Counted from the first letter of the stretch, positions 8,834 through 16,681 are shown. The stretch is 64,000 bases of DNA from UBA4644 sp034933145 (GCA_034933145.1 JAYFOA010000010.1:1-64000), one strand, 5' to 3'. The notes: generated by a model not told the origin, from the letters alone. Numbers and translations: made by a program.

Positions 8834-8870
8834 AGAAAGACTTTCCCTTGGCGGAAAGCTATGCCTTTCT
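8834..8870 (-). repeat. Hairpin repeat copy A
   Basis: Degenerate copy of a hairpin that also occurs at 9453-9490 and 10149-10184. On the minus strand the core is AGCTTTCCGCCAAGGGAAAG, with inner arms CTTTCC/GGAAAG and an outer AGAAAG/CTTTCT pairing. It is followed by GTGATATTATTAATT, which resembles the GTGATAATATGTATT after copy B. Confidence 0.7.
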
Positions 8871-8936
8871 TAAAAAATGATTCAAATAAAATTTCACTCT
8901 TCGCCGATAATATTTATCGGCTGTACATAATATTTA

Positions 8937-9332
8937 TTAGCCAAGACTTGTGTTTTCTCTTAAAATCACTTCGATAGCAGTATCAATTTCCCCAGTTAGC
9001 CGTTTTACTTGGGGTAACCAATAAAACGCGCATGTATTATCATCACATTTAAAAAATGAATCGTCTATATGGTAAATGTACACTCTTTTCCCTAAAGCAA
9101 TAGCCATACCCAATTCTATATGTGTTCCTCGTCCTTGCGGCGTAATAACAATTAAAATATCCGCAGCTTTAACACCGTCACATTCTTTTTCACCAATACT
9201 TCGTATGCTCTCTGATGATAAATCAAAATTTGTCCAGTCACAGGTTTGTGTCCAGCCGTTACCTTTTAGGCGGCTTGCCACGTACCTTACTTTGTCGATA
9301 TTGTTTAAGCGTGATGAAATATAAAAATTCAA
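8937..9332 (-). CDS. Nucleoside 2-deoxyribosyltransferase-like protein
   Basis: A 131-aa Rossmann-like protein of the nucleoside 2-deoxyribosyltransferase/DUF4406 type, which acts on N-glycosidic bonds of nucleosides or nucleotides. It starts MNFYISSRLNN and has AADILIVITPQGRGTHIELGMAIALGKRVYIY. GTHIELGMA with its Glu matches the family's GTxxExG active-site segment. The start is TTG at 9332, supported by GGGGGAG seven to eight bases upstream. No ATG is available that would keep the first strand. It is AT-rich and sits alone between two hairpin repeats. Substrate is unknown, and similar genes occur in phages and mobile islets. Confidence 0.75.
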   Translation of the reverse strand: MNFYISSRLNNIDKVRYVASRLKGNGWTQTCDWTNFDLSSESIRSIGEKECDGVKAADILIVITPQGRGTHIELGMAIALGKRVYIYHIDDSFFKCDDNTCAFYWLPQVKRLTGEIDTAIEVILRENTSLG

Positions 9333-9452
9333 ATCTTTCTCCCCCGAGCTATATAGATAATCGGCAATTTATAGTCCAAAACGGCGTAAAGTATTCCAAT
9401 TATCTGAGGTTTTTAATAATTCTTTAATACATATTATCACATTTTTATAAAT

Positions 9453-9490
9453 AAAGACATAGCATTCCCTTGGCGGAAAGCTATGTCTTT
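9453..9490 (-). repeat. Hairpin repeat copy B
   Basis: Best-formed copy: 11-bp perfect outer stem (9453-9463 with 9480-9490, AAAGACATAGC/GCTATGTCTTT), inner TTCC/GGAA and loop CTTGGC. It lies about 105 bases downstream of the NUDIX stop and upstream of the deoxyribosyltransferase-like gene. On the minus strand it is followed by T-rich sequence, so it may act as a terminator. Confidence 0.75.
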
Positions 9491-9594
9491 TCTGAAGCTA
9501 TACTGCAAAAAGGATTTTTCCGATCGGCAGGATATTGGCTGCTGCATTGCCCCAACAAACTGGAATTTATCATTTTCTCATTATGCTCATAAAC

Positions 9595-10056
9595 TTACTC
9601 AAATAAATTACTGCGCAACAACTTTTCATTGAGTTCATAAAGAGCAATTTGCTGGTCTTTGTAATAAATAAAGTTATACGCTTCTTCATATGATAACCAT
9701 TTTATATCTGTGTGTTCATCAGATAAGTTAATTTGCCCATCAAAGGGCATAGCAAAAAAATACATTGGAACTACAACAACACCTCTGCCCCAAATTAATC
9801 GTGTAGTGTCGCTAAAAATATTGTCTGGTAAGTAACTAATGCTTTCTAACTGGTAAAGAGGTAAAATTTCTTTTATTCCGGCTTCTTCAAATGTTTCGCG
9901 GCGAGCACCTTCTTCAATTGTTTCGCTATCTTCTAATCCGCCACAAATTCCTTGCCAGCAAAATGGCATATCTGCTCTTTGAAAAATTGCATATTCATAT
10001 TCATTTCCTTTTTGACGAAACAAAAATATATGTACCTGCTTTGGCTGCCTTGCCAT
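9595..10056 (-). CDS. NUDIX hydrolase
   Basis: A 153-aa pyrophosphohydrolase of nucleoside-diphosphate-linked compounds. The complete Nudix box spans GGLEDSETIEEG through ARRETFEEAGI (G-x5-E-x7-REU-x-EE-x-GU) near residues 38-60, providing the metal-binding Glu residues. The N-terminus VHIFLFRQKGNEYEYAIFQR is typical of dihydroneopterin-triphosphate/dATP-type members, but substrate cannot be fixed. The ATG has GGAG ten bases upstream. The gene is AT-rich and lies between hairpin repeats B and C, next to tRNA-Leu. Confidence 0.9.
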   Translation of the reverse strand: MARQPKQVHIFLFRQKGNEYEYAIFQRADMPFCWQGICGGLEDSETIEEGARRETFEEAGIKEILPLYQLESISYLPDNIFSDTTRLIWGRGVVVVPMYFFAMPFDGQINLSDEHTDIKWLSYEEAYNFIYYKDQQIALYELNEKLLRSNLFE

Positions 10057-10144
10057 ATTTTCTTATCTCCTAATAAATGAATGATCCGTACATTGGATTT
10101 TTGGTTTTCTGTAATACCATGCCACTGTCCTGCCCTTAGACAGA

Positions 10145-10184
10145 AAAAAGACATACCTTCCCCTTAGCGGAGAAAGTATGTCTT
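10145..10184 (-). terminator. tRNA-Leu terminator (hairpin repeat copy C)
   Basis: Nine-bp perfect stem (10149-10157 with 10176-10184, AAGACATAC/GTATGTCTT). On the minus strand it is followed by TTTTTTCTG, directly after the tRNA-Leu CCA end, so it is a convincing intrinsic terminator. Its core CTTTCTCCGCTAAGGGGAA is related to copies A and B. Confidence 0.85.
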
Positions 10185-10186
10185 AC

Positions 10187-10269
10187 TGGTGCGGGCGACA
10201 GGGCTCGAACCTGCACAGTTTCCCACCAGAACCTAAATCTGGCGCGTCTACCAATTCCGCCACGCCCGC
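10187..10269 (-). tRNA. tRNA-Leu (anticodon TAG)
   Basis: An 83-nt tRNA with encoded CCA. Acceptor GCGGGCG pairs with CGCCCGC. There is a long variable arm, as expected for Leu, and T-arm GGTTCGAGCC. The anticodon stem CCAGA/TCTGG encloses loop TTTAGGT, giving anticodon TAG. It reads CUN codons. Confidence 0.96.
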
Positions 10270-10279
10270 GAACAATGAA

Positions 10280-10308
10280 AGTTTATCATATATTTTTGAC
10301 AGCGTCAA
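10280..10308 (-). promoter_or_regulatory. Predicted promoter of tRNA-Leu
   Basis: Minus-strand TTGACG (10303-10308), 17-base spacer, TAAACT (10280-10285), ending 10 bases before the tRNA 5' end. Confidence 0.6.
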
Positions 10309-10331
10309 CAAAATATCTGGTGTACAGATAC

Positions 10332-10360
10332 TTGACACAAAGAAATAGGAAATGTATAAT
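10332..10360 (+). promoter_or_regulatory. Consensus promoter of the AbrB/ABC-2 operon
   Basis: TTGACA (10332-10337), 17 bases, TATAAT (10355-10360). Both hexamers are perfect consensus. It is divergent from the tRNA-Leu promoter and 44 bases before the AbrB-like start codon. Confidence 0.85.
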
Positions 10361-10403
10361 CAGTATAACAAAACACACTAATCATACGTTAAGGGGGATT
10401 CAT

Positions 10404-10640
10404 ATGCTGATGGGCCCGGATGGAAAACTTGTATTTGGCATGGTGAAAGTGGGAGAAAAGGGTCAGATCGTTATTCCAAAAGATGCACGGCAGAAGTTTG
10501 ATATCAAACCCGGTGATTCTTTAATGCTGGTGGGGGACGAAAAAACGGGATTGGCACTGCTCACCAGTGAATCGCTTAAGAGCTTTTTTTCCGGATTGCT
10601 GGGTGAGAACGGAGCTGAAGAAACCAATGAACGCCATTGA
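10404..10640 (+). CDS. AbrB/SpoVT-type transition-state regulator
   Basis: A 78-aa protein with a single swapped-hairpin AbrB DNA-binding domain: VGEKGQIVIPKDARQKFDIK followed by PGDSLMLVGDE. The C-terminal tail is short. The ATG at 10404 has AAGGGGG six bases upstream. The open frame extends further 5' but crosses the promoter, so it is rejected there. Its end overlaps the start of the ABC ATPase gene by 14 bases. This small-regulator plus ABC-2 arrangement is common in Clostridia, where the regulator presumably controls its own exporter. Confidence 0.9.
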   Translation: MLMGPDGKLVFGMVKVGEKGQIVIPKDARQKFDIKPGDSLMLVGDEKTGLALLTSESLKSFFSGLLGENGAEETNERH

Positions 10641-11361
10641 AACACACGGACTTACAAAACGTTACGGTACAAAAACTGCCGTGGATCAAATCGACTTGAT
10701 AGTGCGGGAAGGCGAGCTGTTTGCATTGTTGGGTGTTAACGGCGCCGGGAAGACAACGACAATTAAGATGTTGTGCTGTCTATCCGCTCCTACTGCAGGG
10801 GATGCGCTGTTATTGGGAAGCAGTATTATAAATGCTCAGCAGGCTGTCAAAGCAAAGATCAACGTTTCACCGCAGGAAACGGCGGTGGCGCCCGGTCTGA
10901 CCGTACGTGAGAATCTGGAACTGATGGCTGGTATTTACGGCTTCAGTGTTGGCGACGCCCGGCGCCGAGCCGACGAAATGCTTAAAAAGCTGGGCCTGTC
11001 CGAGGTTGCGGCATCAAAATCGAAGACGCTGTCCGGAGGAATGCAGCGCAGGCTGAGCATTGCGATGGCTTTGATCTCAGCTCCCCAAATTCTGTTTCTG
11101 GATGAGCCGACACTGGGACTCGACGTCCTGGCCCGCCGTGAACTTTGGAAGGTCATTCGGGAACTGAAAGGCCATGCGACCGTGATCCTGACCACCCATT
11201 ATCTCGAGGAAGCGGAAGCACTATCCGATCGGATCGGGATTATGTCCTGCGGAAGGCTGCATGCCGTTGGAACGGCGTGCGAGCTGATGGCCCGGGCGGG
11301 TAAGGACAATTTCGAAGATGCGTTTATCAAACTGGCGACCGAGCCGGAGGTGGAAGCATGA
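10627..11361 (+). CDS. ABC-2 type transporter, ATP-binding protein
   Basis: A 244-aa cytoplasmic ATPase subunit. Walker A is GVNGAGKTTTIKML, the signature is LSGGMQRRLSIAMAL, Walker B is ILFLDEPTLGLD, and the H-loop is TTHYLEEAE. The ATG at 10627 lies inside the AbrB-like gene (14-base overlap). Its stop overlaps the permease start by 4 bases (ATGA), so the three genes form a tight operon. Substrate is unknown. The family exports drugs, peptides or lipids. Confidence 0.95.
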   Translation: MNAIETHGLTKRYGTKTAVDQIDLIVREGELFALLGVNGAGKTTTIKMLCCLSAPTAGDALLLGSSIINAQQAVKAKINVSPQETAVAPGLTVRENLELMAGIYGFSVGDARRRADEMLKKLGLSEVAASKSKTLSGGMQRRLSIAMALISAPQILFLDEPTLGLDVLARRELWKVIRELKGHATVILTTHYLEEAEALSDRIGIMSCGRLHAVGTACELMARAGKDNFEDAFIKLATEPEVEA

Positions 11362-12095
11362 AAATGTGGGTGTTTGTAGGAAGAAACGGAAAGGAAATTC
11401 TTCGGGATCCGCTGAACCTGGCGTTTGGCCTCGGCTTTCCATTGGTCATACTTCTTCTGCTGACAGCCATTCAGGCCAATGTACCTGTCGAGCTGTTTTC
11501 TATTGAAAAGTTGGCGCCTGGTATCGCGGTATTCGGCATGTCCTTTGTTTCCCTGTTTTCCGGGATGCTGATTGCGCGGGATCGGAGTACATCGTTCTTG
11601 CTGCGTCTGTTTGCCTCTCCGCTATCCGCCAGGGATTTTATTTTGGGATATACAATCCCTATGCTGCCTCTGGCGGCAGGACAGAGTGTAGTCTGTTTTG
11701 CTGCAGCGGTGATCCTCGGCTTAAAACCGAGTCTGTCCCTGCTTACAGCACTTGTCGTGCTGCTGCCTGCGGCCCTGTTGTTTATTGGCATTGGACTGCT
11801 TTGCGGCAGCCTTCTGACAGATAGACAGGTAGGTGGTGTCTGCGGTGCGCTGCTGACGAATTTGAGCGCATGGCTGTCTGGTACATGGTTCGATCTGAAT
11901 CTGGTGGGCGGTGGATTTAGAGCCGTGGCGGAGGCGCTGCCTTTTGTCCACGCGGTCAATGCAGCCCGGGCGGCGATTACAGGTAACTATGGAGCTATTT
12001 TCCCGGATCTTTGGTGGGTGGTGGGTTATGCCGTAGTGATACTTATCATAGCCGTGCTTTTATTCCACCGCAAAATGTCAGCCGACGCGCAGTAA
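11358..12095 (+). CDS. ABC-2 type transporter permease
   Basis: A 245-aa integral membrane subunit with six hydrophobic segments. The order is a short N-terminal cytoplasmic helix, TM1 around residues 19-38, a segment with FGMSFVSLFSGMLIARDR, the family-typical pair around residues 95-140, one near residues 145-170, and a last one at 220-240. Start ATG overlaps the ATPase stop. It forms a transporter with the preceding gene and is followed by a terminator at 12149-12175. Confidence 0.92.
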   Translation: MKMWVFVGRNGKEILRDPLNLAFGLGFPLVILLLLTAIQANVPVELFSIEKLAPGIAVFGMSFVSLFSGMLIARDRSTSFLLRLFASPLSARDFILGYTIPMLPLAAGQSVVCFAAAVILGLKPSLSLLTALVVLLPAALLFIGIGLLCGSLLTDRQVGGVCGALLTNLSAWLSGTWFDLNLVGGGFRAVAEALPFVHAVNAARAAITGNYGAIFPDLWWVVGYAVVILIIAVLLFHRKMSADAQ

Positions 12096-12098
12096 ACC

Positions 12099-12127
12099 TT
12101 GCGTGGAACAAGAAAATAGGCTATACT
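12099..12127 (+). promoter_or_regulatory. Predicted promoter before the metallopeptidase operon
   Basis: TTGCGT (12099-12104), 17 bases, TATACT (12122-12127). A transcript starting here would run straight into the hairpin at 12149-12175. Confidence 0.5.
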
Positions 12128-12148
12128 GGCGATGAGCCAAATCTTTTT

Positions 12149-12175
12149 GGGCGGGGCTTTTACCCCGCCCTTTTT
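12149..12175 (+). terminator. Terminator abutting the next gene's ribosome site
   Basis: Eight-bp perfect GC stem (12149-12156 with 12163-12170), 6-base loop, then TTTTT. GGAGG of the next gene begins at 12176. It ends the ABC-2 operon and may also act as an attenuator for the following operon. Confidence 0.85.
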
Positions 12176-12188
12176 GGAGGTAACGGGG

Positions 12189-13244
12189 ATGCTGGAAAAC
12201 TTACGGATGCAGGTAAGCACACTTCTTAGCCAGCTGGATTTTGGTACGTTTTGGCCTGGCTTTACCCAGGTGCCGTTTGCGCTGTATGATGATGAGCGGG
12301 TGCTGCTGGAAAGCGGCATGATTCCCTGGGATCAACGGTTTCTGGGAAACACCGCCATCTCCTGGGACGACGGATTTCTAGCGATCTGGAAGCCGGAGGA
12401 TGGGGCAACAGCGGAAGAGTTAACGGCCGGGCTTGTCCATGAGATGTTTCACGCCTTTCAAATGAAACGGGGAGAGATGCGCTTCCCCCAAGACCTGCAC
12501 GCGCTGTCCTACCCGGAGAATAGGGAAAATCTTTCTCTTAAGCTGGAGGAAAACCGCCTGTTGGCAGAGAGCTTTGGGCTCCCGCCGGAAAAACAGCGTA
12601 CCACCCTGGCGGAGATTGCCTCCATACGACGGATGCGGCAAGAGATTCTCGGTGATTACTTTAACTACGAGCTACTGTGTGAGACAGTCGAGGGTATGGC
12701 TGAATACGTAGGGATGCGTACGCTTTTTCAGATTTCCGAACCACTCTATATTTTAAAATTGGAAAAGTACCGTGCGCGGCTTCAAAACGGGGAGTTTTTG
12801 TTTGATCCGCGGCGGTGCTCCTATTACAGTGGAGCCCTGCTTCTGCTGGCGTGTGGGAACTGCAGCCTTGATTTTTGCCACGAGGTCGGCAAAGAAACGC
12901 GACCGGTATTCGATTTGATCGCCGATCGCCTTCCGGTGGTGCCAGCGACCCGGCCACGCGAGGATATGTCTGATCGTGCGAAACGGTTTTTCGATAAAAA
13001 ACAGGTGCGGATCGATGCTTTTTTTCAAAGAGCCGAGCTTGCCGGAGAAGGCGAATTCCGTATCTGCGGATATGACCCGATGAATATGGAGCGTAGGGGT
13101 GACCATGTGCTGTGCAGCCATTTTGTGATGCTGGAAGATCCGTCGGGGAGTCGCTTCATCGAAGGACCCGTCGGGCTTCTGCTGTACGCCGGTTCCGACG
13201 ATCGGGTGGCGGCGTATTATATTAAAGATAAAAAAGCGATATAA
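12189..13244 (+). CDS. Putative zinc metallopeptidase (HExxH, gluzincin-like)
   Basis: A 351-aa cytoplasmic protein without signal peptide or TM segment. It has GLVHEMFHAF (His84, Glu85, His88) and, about 90 residues later, a second helix ETVEGMAEYVG whose Glu could be the third zinc ligand. This HExxH...EGxAEY layout is that of gluzincin peptidases, but no specific family is recognised. Start is the ATG with GGAGG nine bases upstream; an earlier ATG at 12132 would put the terminator inside the coding region. It leads an operon with the DUF6125-like gene, the short pyruvate-kinase gene and prmA. Physiological substrate is unknown. Confidence 0.7.
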   Translation: MLENLRMQVSTLLSQLDFGTFWPGFTQVPFALYDDERVLLESGMIPWDQRFLGNTAISWDDGFLAIWKPEDGATAEELTAGLVHEMFHAFQMKRGEMRFPQDLHALSYPENRENLSLKLEENRLLAESFGLPPEKQRTTLAEIASIRRMRQEILGDYFNYELLCETVEGMAEYVGMRTLFQISEPLYILKLEKYRARLQNGEFLFDPRRCSYYSGALLLLACGNCSLDFCHEVGKETRPVFDLIADRLPVVPATRPREDMSDRAKRFFDKKQVRIDAFFQRAELAGEGEFRICGYDPMNMERRGDHVLCSHFVMLEDPSGSRFIEGPVGLLLYAGSDDRVAAYYIKDKKAI

Positions 13245-13256
13245 GAGGAGAATACC

Positions 13257-13775
13257 ATGCCGAAAAGTGAAGCGCTGTCCACACTTTCCCGTGGACAACT
13301 GGAAGACCTGATCGAGATCTATTGTAAAAACTGGCTGGCTATGGATGGCGTTTGGTTCCAGCAGGTGGAGGCCACCTATGGAATGGATGCAGCCATGGGC
13401 TGTGATGCGGCCATATGGGAACGGTTTACTGCCATTGAAGCGCAGAAGATTAAAAAATTTCTGGAGCTGCCGGAGCATGCCGGACTGGACGGGCTTGAAA
13501 AGGCCATGAGCCTGCGGCTTTACGCCAACATCAATCATGAGGAATATACCCGCAAGGGAGACACGCTCCTATATCGGACGCTGGATTGCCGCGTACAGAG
13601 CGCCCGTATGCGTAAGGGGATGCCACCGCATCCCTGCATTGCCGCAGGAATTCCGGAATTCACTGGATTTGCCCATGTGATTGACGAGCGGATTGTGTGT
13701 GAGGTTGTTTCCTGCTATCCGGAAACAACCGATGATACCTGCGCCTGCGCCTGGCGTTTCACACTAAAAAAATGA
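13257..13775 (+). CDS. DUF6125-like cytosolic protein
   Basis: A 172-aa soluble protein. It begins with SRGQLEDLIEIYCKNWLAMDGVWFQQVE and contains CDAAIWERFTAIEAQKIKKF, then a C-terminal part rich in Cys (MPPHPCIAAG, EVVSCYPETTDDTCACAWRF). This pattern matches small anaerobe proteins annotated as DUF6125 or related to L-2-amino-thiazoline-4-carboxylate hydrolase. Activity has not been shown for this type, as far as I know. GAGGAG precedes the ATG, and its stop overlaps the next start by 4 bases, so it is translationally coupled to the pyruvate-kinase-like gene. Confidence 0.65.
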   Translation: MPKSEALSTLSRGQLEDLIEIYCKNWLAMDGVWFQQVEATYGMDAAMGCDAAIWERFTAIEAQKIKKFLELPEHAGLDGLEKAMSLRLYANINHEEYTRKGDTLLYRTLDCRVQSARMRKGMPPHPCIAAGIPEFTGFAHVIDERIVCEVVSCYPETTDDTCACAWRFTLKK

Positions 13776-14749
13776 GCATGCAATATATCGGTACGCTCGG
13801 CCCGGCCTGTGCGGATGAAGGAATGCTTTCGCAGATGCTGGAGGCCGGCATGACTGGATTAAGGCTCAACCTATCGCATGGCGGGCTGCGTGCACATCCG
13901 GATTGGCTGGAAGCGTTTGGCCGTGCACGGGTGCGGACAGGCTGCCCTTGCGGCCTGATTCTTGATCTGCAGGGGAAGGAACTGCGAGCCGGAAATACCC
14001 GTCCGATGGAGCTGAAGGAAAAGGGATTCATCGTTCTCGGCGAAGAGCTTTCCGTGCCATGTCAGCTGCTTGCCGCGCTTGTGCCGGGCGATGAGCTTTC
14101 GCTGGATGACGGCAAGCTGTTGCTGCAGGTACTTTCCGGCGCACGCTGCACCGTTGTGCGGGGCGGCACGCTTCCACCGCGAAAAAGCATAGCGCTTCTC
14201 GGGCGAAAGGTACTGCTGCCGCCGCTGACCGAGGAAGATTACGACAATCTCCAGATGGCAAAAGACTTTGGCGTCACTGCGGTAATGCAGCCGTTTGTTG
14301 AAGAGCCTTCAGACATCGTTCATCTGCGTGCCGCACTGAAAAACATAGGCATTGGCGATGCCACGATACTGGCAAAGATAGAAAGCATTGATGGTGTAAA
14401 GCAAATTGGCTTGCTCGCCAAACAGGCCGATGTGGTTGTGATCGCCCGGGGGGATCTGGGCAATGCGCAGCCACTGTGGCATGTACCGGTCTTTCAGAAG
14501 CATATCGCTGCAGCCTGCAGGCGTCTTGGCCGGCCCTTCTGGGTGGCTACACAGCTGCTGGCTTCGCTTGAGCAAAACGCTCTCCCTACGCGGGCAGAAA
14601 TGAACGATATTTTTACTTCGGTGCTTGACGGTGCGAAAGGGCTTGTTCTCACAGGAGAAACCGCAGTGGGGCGGGACCCGGCCGGTGCGATCAGGTGGCT
14701 ACGTTATGCTGCAGAAGCGGCGGACGCATATCAGAAAGGAGCTCTTTGA
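13772..14749 (+). CDS. Short pyruvate-kinase-family protein
   Basis: A 325-aa homologue of pyruvate kinase (PEP + ADP to pyruvate + ATP). It keeps the A-barrel landmarks: GTLGPAC near the N-terminus, RLNLSHGG, DLQGKELRAG (for DTKGPEIRTG), DDGKL, AKIES with the catalytic Lys, VIARGDLG with the metal-binding Asp, and TQLL with PTRAE and GETA. It ends right after the barrel, so the usual C-terminal allosteric domain (about 120 residues or more) is missing, and the B domain is compact. It may be a minimal, unregulated enzyme or a paralogue with another substrate. ATGA overlap with the preceding gene; prmA follows after 1 base. Confidence 0.8.
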   Translation: MSMQYIGTLGPACADEGMLSQMLEAGMTGLRLNLSHGGLRAHPDWLEAFGRARVRTGCPCGLILDLQGKELRAGNTRPMELKEKGFIVLGEELSVPCQLLAALVPGDELSLDDGKLLLQVLSGARCTVVRGGTLPPRKSIALLGRKVLLPPLTEEDYDNLQMAKDFGVTAVMQPFVEEPSDIVHLRAALKNIGIGDATILAKIESIDGVKQIGLLAKQADVVVIARGDLGNAQPLWHVPVFQKHIAAACRRLGRPFWVATQLLASLEQNALPTRAEMNDIFTSVLDGAKGLVLTGETAVGRDPAGAIRWLRYAAEAADAYQKGAL

Positions 14750-14750
14750 C

Positions 14751-15707
14751 ATGGATTTTCTGAGAGTTATGATAGAGACGACCCACGAGGCCGCGGACCT
14801 TCTGGCCGACGAGCTGGCTGGGCTGACCGGCGGCTGTCAGGTGGACGATCCTGCCACGCTGGAGGAACTAAAAAACTCACCTTCTCCCCGTTGGGATTAT
14901 CTGGAAGAACAGGCGCTTGGGGATCCCTCCCGTACGCCGGCGGTATCATTTTACCTGACTCCCGACGAGGAAGGGCAGGATTTGCTGCGGCAGATCGGTG
15001 CTTTGCTGGCGGAAAAGCACGGAGACGCTTTTTATGGAACGCTGAAGATCTCTGTACTTTCTGTTCAGAGTGAGGACTGGGAGAACAACTGGAAGCAGTA
15101 TTACAAACCTTTTATGGTGGGAAGGAGGCTTCTGGTTTGTCCCAGCTGGGAAAAAGCGGAGGTTCCGGACGGAAGAACCCTGCTGACGATGGACCCTTTG
15201 TCCAGTTTCGGTACCGGCTCTCACGCGACTACACGTCTGTGTATGGAGCAGATGGATATGCTTGATCTGGCGGGAGCAAACATTCTTGATGTCGGTTGTG
15301 GGAGTGGGATTCTTGCCTGCACCGCTCTGCTGCTGGGCGGTACTCATGCCATAGCCTGCGATATCGAGGAAAATGCCATGTTGGCAACGCAGGAAAATAT
15401 GGGAAAAAACGGACAGGCGAAAGATAAATATGAGACACGTCGGGGCGACCTGTTGACAGAAGGAACACTGCGGGATGAGCTGACACAAAAAGGTCCATAC
15501 CGGCTTATACTTGCCAACATCGTAGCAGATGTACTGATTGCTATGGCACCTTATCTGCCTGCTTGGCTTGCGCCCGGCGGATATTTGATTCTTTCCGGAA
15601 TCATCAGCGAACGGGAATCGGAAGTCCGTGCCGCCTATGCAGATATGATTGAGGTACGGTCGGACCGGCGGGACGGATGGTCTATGCTCTGTCTGAAGGT
15701 AAACTAA
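14751..15707 (+). CDS. prmA: Ribosomal protein L11 methyltransferase
   Basis: SAM-dependent trimethylation of ribosomal protein L11. The 318-aa product has the PrmA N-terminal domain followed by SFGTGSHATTRLCMEQMD, and then the SAM-binding motif ILDVGCGSGILACTALLLG near residue 180. LILANIVADVLI is the post-motif with the Asn characteristic of this family. AAAGGAG lies nine bases before the ATG. It is the last gene of the metallopeptidase operon. In many Firmicutes prmA lies near dnaJ/rsmE, which is not the case here. Confidence 0.93.
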   Translation: MDFLRVMIETTHEAADLLADELAGLTGGCQVDDPATLEELKNSPSPRWDYLEEQALGDPSRTPAVSFYLTPDEEGQDLLRQIGALLAEKHGDAFYGTLKISVLSVQSEDWENNWKQYYKPFMVGRRLLVCPSWEKAEVPDGRTLLTMDPLSSFGTGSHATTRLCMEQMDMLDLAGANILDVGCGSGILACTALLLGGTHAIACDIEENAMLATQENMGKNGQAKDKYETRRGDLLTEGTLRDELTQKGPYRLILANIVADVLIAMAPYLPAWLAPGGYLILSGIISERESEVRAAYADMIEVRSDRRDGWSMLCLKVN

Positions 15708-15776
15708 AATAAATTTAAAATGCCGGAACTTTTTTGTTTTTTCTCGGTCAAAAGTAATCAGTGAAAATTTTTATAG

Positions 15777-15805
15777 TGGACAAAATCTTGAAAGCTTGCT
15801 ATACT
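15777..15805 (+). promoter_or_regulatory. Predicted promoter of the 250-aa membrane protein
   Basis: TGGACA (15777-15782), 17 bases ending in TTGC, TATACT (15800-15805). It lies 47 bases before the TTG start. Confidence 0.55.
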
Positions 15806-15851
15806 GACATTTAGTTTCCGGCTTATCCGGAGCTTTGGAGTGTGAATTTAC

Positions 15852-16604
15852 TTGAAAGATAAAAACATAAAAAAACAAGTGCAGGATACGGTTACCAATC
15901 AGGTCATGCTGGTGTTCGGCGCATCGGCAGTCCTTTTGTGGGGTGTGTCCCTGCTTTCAAAGTTTCTGGATCGCGGTAATACATATGGAATCACACTGAC
16001 GATCACACGGATTCTGCTGGCGGCCTCGCTGCTCACTGCGGTGGTTTTGCTGGTACGGTTTTTTTTGGATCAAAAAAACGGCAGACTTCGTTCAGGAGCA
16101 ATCCTGCATGCAGGAATTTTTGCGTTGTTTTTTGGCGCGCTTTCTGCCTGCTGTGGGATCCTTCTTTATAATCCTATCACCGGGATGCGTTTGATCTATG
16201 TGTTTCTTCCGGCGGTGGCGATCCTGTTTCTTGTTTTTAAAGTATACGATCGGCAGTTTTTCACTTTTTGTGTGACGCACGGGATCGTAGCGTATGCGCT
16301 GTATCGCTGTTATGTCCTGCCACAGGGCGGACATTTCAGGCTGCTTGGTACGCTGCTGGCGGCGTTGATTTGTCTGTTTGTAGCGGGGCTGGTTCTGTCT
16401 GTGGAGAACAGGCAAAATATTGTTCGCAAATCCTTGCTTGGGGATGAGGCGGATAAATCTTATTTACTGCCGCTCTATCTGATAACGCTCTGCATACTGA
16501 CCGCCGGATTTCTTTTTGGCGGAAAAGTATCGCTTGTACTGCTGCTGACAGATGTAGCGTATATGATTGGTGCAGCAATCTATTTCACAGTAAAACTGAT
16601 TTGA
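15852..16604 (+). CDS. Multi-pass membrane protein of unknown function
   Basis: A 250-aa protein beginning with a charged MKDKNIKKQVQDTVTNQ and then about seven hydrophobic segments (for example residues 18-37, 48-70, 82-105, 112-128, 133-148, 162-180, 205-245). The start is a TTG with GGAG eleven bases upstream. No other start lies before the first TM. I do not recognise a family or catalytic motif. It is transcribed alone from its own promoter, ahead of the tRNA cluster. Confidence 0.7.
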   Translation: MKDKNIKKQVQDTVTNQVMLVFGASAVLLWGVSLLSKFLDRGNTYGITLTITRILLAASLLTAVVLLVRFFLDQKNGRLRSGAILHAGIFALFFGALSACCGILLYNPITGMRLIYVFLPAVAILFLVFKVYDRQFFTFCVTHGIVAYALYRCYVLPQGGHFRLLGTLLAALICLFVAGLVLSVENRQNIVRKSLLGDEADKSYLLPLYLITLCILTAGFLFGGKVSLVLLLTDVAYMIGAAIYFTVKLI

Positions 16605-16620
16605 TTTTTAAAATAATCTA

Positions 16621-16650
16621 TTGACAAACGGACCTGTTACCACGTATAAT
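16621..16650 (+). promoter_or_regulatory. Promoter of the tRNA-Met-Glu-Val cluster
   Basis: TTGACA (16621-16626), 18 bases, TATAAT (16645-16650), 31 bases before the first tRNA. Confidence 0.8.
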
Positions 16651-16681
16651 AACTATTGCTGTTTCGACAGCGTTTCCCCAT

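Noticed and set aside
8834..10184. Integron cassette array with attC sites
   Set aside because: The hairpins lack the attC RYYYAAC/GTTRRRY boxes and no integron integrase is in the window.
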